Assembly: GCA_029938265.1 (NCBI GenBank)
Contig: JAOZVI010000007.1
Location: forward strand, 1 to 40,333
Reading direction: 5' to 3'
Length of the DNA stretch: 40,333 bases
Source of the DNA: Flavobacteriaceae bacterium
GTDB taxonomy: Bacteria > Bacteroidota > Bacteroidia > Flavobacteriales > Flavobacteriaceae
The translations under genes were made by a program, and so were the position numbers. Below, piece after piece: positions 34,807 to 40,333 of this stretch. The notes beneath the pieces are model-generated. The model had not been told where the DNA came from. It was given only the letters and a program-made list of their open reading frames with translations, and ran no database searches. Every line of letters begins with the position of its first letter. The first letter of the stretch is position 1.

Positions 34807-37632
34807 CTAAAGTAACTCTTTTTTAAGAAATTGACCTGTATAGCTTTTTTTAACATTAATAATTTCTTCAGGTGTACCCTCAAAAAGTATTTCACCGCCT
34901 TTTACACCACCTTTTGGTCCAATATCAATAATAAAATCAGATAATTTGATAACGTCTAAATTGTGTTCAATGATGATTACTGTATTGCCTTTATCAGTTA
35001 ATCTATTCAATACCTTCATCAAAATATTGATATCTTCAAAGTGTAATCCGGTTGTCGGTTCGTCCAAAATATACAAGGTGTTACCTGTGTCTTTTTTTGA
35101 TAATTCTGTTGCGAGTTTTATGCGTTGAGCCTCGCCACCTGATAGAGTAGTTGATTGCTGACCCAGTGAAATATAACCCAAACCTACATCCTTTATTGTT
35201 TTTAATTTTCTATAAATTTTGGGAATATGTTCAAAAAAATGGACAGCTTCGTTTATGGTCATGTTTAAAATATCAGAAATGGATTTTCCCTTATACCGTA
35301 TTTCTAAAGTTTCTCGAGTAAAACGCTTGCCCTGGCAGGTCTCACATTCTACTTCAACATCAGGTAAAAAATTCATTTCTATCACTCTTACTCCGCCACC
35401 TTTACAAGTTTCACATCGTCCATCTTTAACGTTAAAAGAAAATCTTCCGGGTTTATAACCTCTAATTTGAGCTTCAGGAGTTTTTGCAAACAAATTCCGA
35501 ATTTCACTAAAAACACCCGTATAAGTTGCTGGGTTTGAACGAGGTGTTCTACCAATAGGACTTTGATCGATATCGATAATTTTATCGATATTATCTATAC
35601 CTTTAATTGATTTATAGGGTAGGGGTGTTTTTACAGCATTATAAATATGTTGATTCAAAATTGGGTACAGTGTTTCATTGATTAAGGTTGATTTTCCACT
35701 GCCTGAAACTCCTGTTACACAGATCATTTTGCCCAGCGGAATTTCAAGGGTAACATTTTTTAAATTATTTCCTGTAGCTCCTGTTAATACGATCTTTTTA
35801 TTATTTCCTTTTCGTCTTTGTTTAGGAATTTCAAAATATTTTGTACCATTTAAATACGCAGCTGTTATGGTATTACTTTTAAGTAGATTTTTTGGAGTTC
35901 CACAACTAATGACCTCACCTCCATGTCGCCCGGCTTCCGGACCGATATCAATAACATAATCAGATGACACGATCATTTCTTTATCGTGTTCAACAACCAA
36001 AATAGAGTTACCTATATCGCGTAATTTTTGTAAAGATTCAATTAATTTTTGATTGTCGCTTTGATGTAAACCTATACTTGGTTCATCTAATATATATAAA
36101 ACGCCTACAAGTTGAGAACCAATTTGAGTAGCCAATCGTATGCGTTGTGCTTCTCCACCCGATAAAGTTTTTGAACTTCTGTTTAATGTTAAATAATCTA
36201 AGCCAACATCAAGTAAAAATTGAATTCGAGTTTGAATTTCTTTTAAAATTTCTTCAGCAATGATCTTTTGTTTTTTTGAAAGTTTATTGGGTAATCTCTT
36301 AAACCAATCGGCTAAATGTATAATGTCAAGTTCAGTTAGATCAGATATTGATTTATTGTTAATTTTAAAATTTAAAGATTCTTTTTTTAATCGTTTACCT
36401 TTACAAACCGAACAATCATTTTCCTCCATATAAGCTTTTGCCCAACGCTTTAATGAACTTGAGTTGCTATTATAATATTGATTTTGAATAAAGTTTGTAA
36501 TTCCTTCAAAATCAATTTCATAATTTCTTGTAATACCCAATTCCTTTGAAGTGATATCAAACTTTTCTTTACCACCATAGAGTATTATTTCAAGTGCTTT
36601 TGCTGGAATTTTATCAATGGGATCTGAAAGAGAAAAATGATATTTTTCAGCAATTAGATCTAATTGTTTAAAGATCCACGAGCTTTTTTGTTCACCAATG
36701 GGCGCAATTCCACCATTATTAATTGATATTTTCTTATTTGGAATTATTTTGTTAAGATTTATTTCATAAACTTTTCCAATACCATTGCAATGTTTACAGG
36801 CTCCTTTTGGAGAATTAAACGAAAAGGTATTGGGTTCGGGTTTTTGATATGAGATCCCGGTAGTAGGGCACATTAAATTTCGGCTAAAATACCTAAGCTC
36901 TTCATTATCAAAATTAATAACCATAAGCGTATCATCACCGTGATACATTGCAGTTTTTATTGTTTCATTTAATCGTTTACCAATTTTTTCATCAATTAAA
37001 AGTCGGTCAATTACAATCTCAATATCATGTGTTTTATAACGATCTAATTGCATTCCTCTTTCGATCTCTTTTATCTCTCCGTCAATGCGAACACGAATAA
37101 AACCTTGTTTGGCTATGTTAGCGAACAATTCTCTATAATGACCTTTTCTGGATTTAATAACAGGGGCCAAAATCATTATTTTTTGATCTTTGTAATCATT
37201 TAAGATCAGTTCTTCAATGTGTTCATCATTATAACTAACCATTTTATCACCTGTATTATATGAAAAGGCTTCACCGGCTCTGGCAAATAACAAACGAAGA
37301 AAATCATAAATTTCAGTGATAGTACCTACGGTTGAACGCGGGCTTTTACTAGTAGTTTTTTGTTCAATAGCAATTACAGGAGATAAACCTTCAATTTTAT
37401 CAACATCAGGTCTTTCTAAACCACCCAGAAACTGTCGGGCATAAGCTGAAAAAGTTTCAATATATCTACGTTGACCTTCAGCATAAATCGTATCAAAAGC
37501 TAACGAAGATTTTCCGCTACCGCTTATACCTGTAATAACGACCAATTGATCTCGGGGTATTTTTACATCAATATTTTTTAAATTGTGTACCCTGGCTCCT
37601 AAAACTTCTATATAACTTTGCTGTTTTGACAT
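34807..37632 (-). CDS. uvrA: Excinuclease ABC subunit A
   Basis: 941 residues from the ATG at 37632 (MSKQQSYIEVLGARVHNLKN); seven further codons upstream are in frame but contain the promoter-like region. Both ATPase halves are complete: Walker A GISGSGKS at 35-42 and GVSGSGKST in the second half, with SGGEAQR signatures in each. UvrA dimers find helix-distorting DNA lesions and load UvrB. The C-terminal zinc finger has its two CETC pairs. The first zinc module has C255, C279 and C282, but T258 stands where the second cysteine is expected. It heads the group uvrA-LOG-M1-like. Confidence 0.97.
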   Translation of the reverse strand: MSKQQSYIEVLGARVHNLKNIDVKIPRDQLVVITGISGSGKSSLAFDTIYAEGQRRYIETFSAYARQFLGGLERPDVDKIEGLSPVIAIEQKTTSKSPRSTVGTITEIYDFLRLLFARAGEAFSYNTGDKMVSYNDEHIEELILNDYKDQKIMILAPVIKSRKGHYRELFANIAKQGFIRVRIDGEIKEIERGMQLDRYKTHDIEIVIDRLLIDEKIGKRLNETIKTAMYHGDDTLMVINFDNEELRYFSRNLMCPTTGISYQKPEPNTFSFNSPKGACKHCNGIGKVYEINLNKIIPNKKISINNGGIAPIGEQKSSWIFKQLDLIAEKYHFSLSDPIDKIPAKALEIILYGGKEKFDITSKELGITRNYEIDFEGITNFIQNQYYNSNSSSLKRWAKAYMEENDCSVCKGKRLKKESLNFKINNKSISDLTELDIIHLADWFKRLPNKLSKKQKIIAEEILKEIQTRIQFLLDVGLDYLTLNRSSKTLSGGEAQRIRLATQIGSQLVGVLYILDEPSIGLHQSDNQKLIESLQKLRDIGNSILVVEHDKEMIVSSDYVIDIGPEAGRHGGEVISCGTPKNLLKSNTITAAYLNGTKYFEIPKQRRKGNNKKIVLTGATGNNLKNVTLEIPLGKMICVTGVSGSGKSTLINETLYPILNQHIYNAVKTPLPYKSIKGIDNIDKIIDIDQSPIGRTPRSNPATYTGVFSEIRNLFAKTPEAQIRGYKPGRFSFNVKDGRCETCKGGGVRVIEMNFLPDVEVECETCQGKRFTRETLEIRYKGKSISDILNMTINEAVHFFEHIPKIYRKLKTIKDVGLGYISLGQQSTTLSGGEAQRIKLATELSKKDTGNTLYILDEPTTGLHFEDINILMKVLNRLTDKGNTVIIIEHNLDVIKLSDFIIDIGPKGGVKGGEILFEGTPEEIINVKKSYTGQFLKKELL

Positions 37633-37650
37633 ATATTTTCCAAAAAAGTG

Positions 37651-37658
37651 CAAATTTA
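37651..37658 (-). promoter_or_regulatory. Probable -7 element of the uvrA promoter
   Basis: The minus strand reads TAAATTTG, a full match to TAnnTTTG, 19 bases before the chosen uvrA start. The base triplet at the -33 spacing of 19 is TCA instead of TTG. This site also argues against the longer reading of uvrA from 37653. Confidence 0.45.
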
Positions 37659-37679
37659 AACAAATGATATTTATTAGTG

Positions 37680-37727
37680 AAACTCAATCTTGAAGAGTTT
37701 TTAAAAACAAACTCAAAAATGTGAGTT
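37680..37727. repeat. Four alternating AACTC/GAGTT half-sites
   Basis: AACTC (37681-37685), GAGTT (37695-37699), AACTC (37710-37714) and GAGTT (37723-37727) lie within 47 bases at steps of 13-15. They form two similar inverted repeats in the divergent region between uvrA and the PspC gene. The first can form a 6-bp stem, AAACTC with GAGTTT. They may be binding sites for a dimeric regulator or two small hairpins. Confidence 0.5.
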
Positions 37728-37879
37728 GATCCGATAGTTAAATGTAATAATTCCGATACCTATGCTGTATTTTTTATTCTGGTTATATCAATTCAGTATC
37801 TAAAAAAAAATAATATTTGAAAAACTTTCTTCTTTAGACTTTAAACTTTTAACTTTATTTGATAAATTGCAATACAATT

Positions 37880-38107
37880 ATGAAATTTATTCATTCTATA
37901 CGATACTTTTTTGAAAAAAGAGGTTTTGATGTTTCATCAAGATTTGCTGATAAGATGGGAATTAGGGCAACAAATGTTCGCTTATTTTTTATATACATAT
38001 CTTTTGTTACAGTGGGATTATCATTTGGAATATATTTAACATTGGCTTTTTTATTACGATTAAAAGACATGCTATATACTAAAAGAAGCTCAGTTTTTGA
38101 TCTGTAA
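37880..38107 (+). CDS. Small PspC-domain membrane protein
   Basis: 75 residues from the ATG at 37880; a TTG 21 bases earlier is in frame but less likely. Residues about 1-35 match the PspC domain start (RYFFEKRGFDVSSRFADKMGIRATNVRLFFIYISF), followed by one long hydrophobic stretch with a slight break (about 30-62). A basic tail follows (LRLKDMLYTKRSS). PspC proteins in enterobacteria sense envelope stress with PspA/PspB; in Bacteroidota single PspC-domain proteins are common without other Psp genes, and none is nearby. It opens the plus-strand group with the K+ channel and reductase. Confidence 0.85.
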   Translation: MKFIHSIRYFFEKRGFDVSSRFADKMGIRATNVRLFFIYISFVTVGLSFGIYLTLAFLLRLKDMLYTKRSSVFDL

Positions 38108-38153
38108 TTTGTTAAAGAATGAAAATTAAACAAAAGAGAAAAGAAAGGAACCG

Positions 38154-39161
38154 ATGAAATTAATTAAAATAAAATCCAAAGTTTATATAGCATTATCGTT
38201 TCTTTTTGGAGTAATTGCAGTAGGTACTTTTGGCTACATAATAATTTCAGGTTACAGTTTTGTAGATGCCCTTTATATGACCATAATAACGATTTCTACT
38301 GTTGGTTTTAAAGAAGTAGTACCTTTGGATATCAATTCAAAAATATTTACAATATTTTTGATTTTATTGAGTGTTAGTGTTTATGGATATGTAATTTCGG
38401 TTTTAACCGAATATATTTCAAATAACAAACTTTTTGAAGAACTTAAATTTAAAAAAGTGCAAAACAAAATTGATAAACTTTCCAATCACATAATTGTTTG
38501 TGGGTATGGAAGAAACGGAAAACAGGCAACTGAAAGGTTAAAAAGATATGATAAAGTATGTGTTGTTGTTGAAAGCGATACTGAATTGATAGATCAAATA
38601 ATGCTCGACAATAAATTATTGTGGGTTAAAGGAGATGCAACAAATGATGAAGTTTTGAAAAGAGCAGGTATTGATAAAGCAGAAAGCCTAATTACTACTT
38701 TACCTTCCGATGCCAATAATTTATACGTAGTGCTTTCTGCCCGACAGTTAAATAAAAATTGCAAAATTATCAGTAGAGCCTCAAACGATTCATCCTACAG
38801 TAAATTAAAGATTGCCGGAGCAGATAATGTGATTATGCCTGATAAACTGGGAGGGGAGCATATGGCATCGTTGGTAGTAACACCTGACATTATTGAATTT
38901 ATTGATAGATTATCAATTGAAGGAGAAAGTTCAAATAATATTGAAGAGTTGATCATAGAAAATCTTCCGGAAGAATTTAAAAATAAATCAATTCTCGAAT
39001 TAAATTTAAGAAGAAAGACTGGATGTAATGTAATTGGATTTAAAACACCAGATAAGGAGTATATTATTAATCCTGATGCAAGTACTAGATTAGTTCCCAA
39101 TTCAAAACTAATTGTTATTGGTAAACCGGAACAAATTGAATTATTACATCAACTTTTTTAA
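38154..39161 (+). CDS. Two-helix potassium channel with RCK/TrkA-N and TrkA-C domains
   Basis: 335 residues. TM1 is at about 10-31, a pore helix and filter at about 40-54, and TM2 at about 64-86. A Rossmann domain follows, with HIIVCGYGRNGKQ (GYGRNG at 117-122) for nucleotide binding. A TrkA-C domain covers about 255-335. The filter reads STVGFKE, where classical K+ channels have TVGYGD; the second glycine is a lysine and the aspartate a glutamate. Such filters occur in prokaryotic RCK channels, but ion selectivity here is uncertain. It is probably a tetrameric ligand-gated K+ channel of the inner membrane. It lies 46 bases after the PspC gene and 15 bases before the reductase. Confidence 0.9.
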   Translation: MKLIKIKSKVYIALSFLFGVIAVGTFGYIIISGYSFVDALYMTIITISTVGFKEVVPLDINSKIFTIFLILLSVSVYGYVISVLTEYISNNKLFEELKFKKVQNKIDKLSNHIIVCGYGRNGKQATERLKRYDKVCVVVESDTELIDQIMLDNKLLWVKGDATNDEVLKRAGIDKAESLITTLPSDANNLYVVLSARQLNKNCKIISRASNDSSYSKLKIAGADNVIMPDKLGGEHMASLVVTPDIIEFIDRLSIEGESSNNIEELIIENLPEEFKNKSILELNLRRKTGCNVIGFKTPDKEYIINPDASTRLVPNSKLIVIGKPEQIELLHQLF

Positions 39162-39176
39162 TAGAGATAACTTTTA

Positions 39177-40082
39177 ATGAAAAGAATTATAATTACGGGT
39201 AGCAATGGTTTGCTCGGTCAAAAATTAATAAAACTTTTAGTTAAAAAGAATACCTATAATATATATGGTATATCAAAAGATAAAAATTGCTTAAATGATA
39301 AAAGGGGCTACACTTTTATTAATTTAGATATTACTGATCCTAATGCATTAAGTGAACTTATTGAAAAGATCAATCCCTGCTTTATTATACATACGGCAGC
39401 AATGACCAATGTTGATACCTGCGAATTACACAAAAAAGAATGTGATATAATTAATGTTGATGCGGTTAGAACTTTAGTTGAAAGTTGTAAAAAAAATGAT
39501 ATTCATTTAATTCACTTATCTACCGATTTTATTTTTGACGGAAAAAAAGGTTTTTATAAAGAAGATGATATTCCAAACCCTGTTAATTATTATGGTTTAT
39601 CAAAATTGAGGTCAGAGAGAATTATCATCGACTCGAATATTAAACATACAATAATAAGGACAATTTTAGTTTATGGTTTAACCGATGATAATAAAAATAA
39701 TATTGTTTTATGGATTAAGAATTCAATTGAAAATAAACAACAGATCAATTTGGTTACAGATCAGTTACGGATGCCTACATTGGTAGATGATTTGGCACAA
39801 GCTTGCATTTATGCGCTGAAAAATAATATTGAAGGTACATATAACGTGTCAAGTGATCAACTCATAAGTATTTATGAATTGGCTGTTGAGGTTGCCAAAG
39901 CATTTGATTTAGACAAATCTTTTATCAATCCTATACCAACTTCTAGCTTAGATCAGCCAGCTAAACGCCCTCCAATAACCGGATTTGATTTAACAAGGTC
40001 AATTAATGAATTAAAATTACCTTCTTTTTCTTTTTCTGAAAGATTGCAAGTATTTAAAAATCAATTAGAAAGCCTTGATTAA
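39177..40082 (+). CDS. RmlD-like NAD(P)-dependent sugar reductase (extended SDR)
   Basis: 301 residues, an extended short-chain dehydrogenase of the dTDP-4-dehydrorhamnose reductase group. The nucleotide-binding motif is TGSNGLLGQ at 7-15. The active-site YxxxK is Y139 to K143 in YYGLSK, with the catalytic Thr/Ser in HLSTDFIFDG (about 113-122). The family makes dTDP-L-rhamnose for surface polysaccharide, but related proteins have other roles. No other rml genes are adjacent, so the substrate is open. It follows the K+ channel gene by 15 bases and is probably co-transcribed. The terminator-like hairpin at 40171-40193 lies 88 bases further on. Confidence 0.87.
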   Translation: MKRIIITGSNGLLGQKLIKLLVKKNTYNIYGISKDKNCLNDKRGYTFINLDITDPNALSELIEKINPCFIIHTAAMTNVDTCELHKKECDIINVDAVRTLVESCKKNDIHLIHLSTDFIFDGKKGFYKEDDIPNPVNYYGLSKLRSERIIIDSNIKHTIIRTILVYGLTDDNKNNIVLWIKNSIENKQQINLVTDQLRMPTLVDDLAQACIYALKNNIEGTYNVSSDQLISIYELAVEVAKAFDLDKSFINPIPTSSLDQPAKRPPITGFDLTRSINELKLPSFSFSERLQVFKNQLESLD

Positions 40083-40170
40083 ATATTACAGCATTTATAG
40101 TATATCAATTTGTTAATAACTTTGATGCTAAAGTTCTTTTGTAATATCAAGTTTTATTTTAAATTTGCTG

Positions 40171-40193
40171 TCCCAAAATTATGGGAATTTTTA
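40171..40193 (+). terminator. Possible intrinsic terminator after the RmlD-like gene
   Basis: TCCCA (40171-40175) and TGGGA (40182-40186) form a 5-bp stem with a 6-base AAATTA loop, followed by ATTTTT. It is positioned to end the PspC-channel-reductase transcript and precedes the next promoter. Confidence 0.5.
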
Positions 40194-40252
40194 GTATAAT
40201 ATATCACTGGAAATAATACTTTAAAAATAAATAAATTTTTCTTTAAAAAGTA

Positions 40253-40282
40253 TTGTTAGTTAAAAAAACTGTTTTATATTTG
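40253..40282 (+). promoter_or_regulatory. Near-consensus Bacteroidota promoter at the right edge
   Basis: TTG (40253-40255), 19 bases, then TATATTTG (40275-40282): a full match to TTG-N19-TAnnTTTG. It drives a unit that begins beyond base 40333. The leader seen so far holds only a very short frame (ATGGGTTGA), so the first gene is not in the window. Confidence 0.65.
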
Positions 40283-40333
40283 CACCCGCTTAGAATTGGA
40301 GAGGGATAATATGGGTTGAGATAAGTGGATTTA

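Noticed and set aside
40296-40333. GGAGAGG at the right edge looked like the start of a tRNA-Ser or tRNA-Leu
   Set aside because: The following bases do not give a D-arm with the usual conserved positions, and the window ends before any anticodon or T-arm can be seen.

Overview
The window is a gene-dense, strongly AT-rich chromosomal segment of a member of the Bacteroidota, most like the Flavobacteriia. Four things point there. Several intergenic regions carry the Bacteroidota promoter form TTG-N18/19-TAnnTTTG. DnaX lacks the zinc-binding cysteine loop. The order PASTA protein/rluD divergent from ddl-coaD-M14 peptidase is familiar from that class (recalled, not searched). A long fused E1 alpha/beta 2-oxoacid dehydrogenase is present. 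No rRNA, tRNA, CRISPR array, insertion sequence or prophage was recognised. This is mostly core chromosome.

Layout. Bases 1-1100 hold the C-terminal part of a SulP anion transporter. Bases 1142-4356 (minus) are ddl-coaD-M14 carboxypeptidase. Bases 4504-8159 (plus) are two paralogous MacB/FtsX-type permeases and an HlyD-type adaptor, with no ATPase gene beside them; a 54-residue two-helix membrane protein not previously marked lies just after on the minus strand (8191-8355). Bases 8510-11599 (plus) are PASTA protein-rluD and CAT-like acyltransferase-yaaA. Bases 11698-18947 (minus) are a secreted GH10-like protein, a CPA2 cation/proton antiporter, dnaX and a long-chain acyl-CoA ligase. Bases 19093-24264 (plus) are pheT, pyrD and a YcbB-like L,D-transpeptidase lipoprotein, which meets a second L,D-transpeptidase-family gene (24273-25001, minus) tail to tail. 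Bases 25140-28411 (minus) are a four-subunit ferredoxin-dependent 2-oxoacid oxidoreductase followed by a frameshifted GNAT gene. Bases 28576-31026 (minus) are the fused E1. Bases 31223-37632 (minus) are uvrA, a LOG-family protein and a large outer-membrane protein with a dead M1-peptidase-like domain. Bases 37880-40082 (plus) are a PspC-domain protein, a TrkA-N potassium channel and an RmlD-like reductase. A near-consensus promoter at the right edge starts the next unit.

Themes. Cell-envelope genes are frequent (ddl, two L,D-transpeptidases, PASTA protein, efflux adaptor, OM protein). Two alternative ways of oxidising branched-chain or other 2-oxoacids, one ferredoxin-linked and one lipoamide-linked, lie next to each other. 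The most interesting observation is an A10 run in dnaX exactly at the end of the clamp-loader region: both alternative frames stop within eight codons of it, so transcriptional slippage could make a short gamma subunit, as in Thermus. Other points worth checking are the metal-ligand charge swap in the fused E1, the M1-like domain without HExxH joined to a probable beta-barrel, and a cluster of four alternating AACTC/GAGTT half-sites in the uvrA/PspC divergent region.
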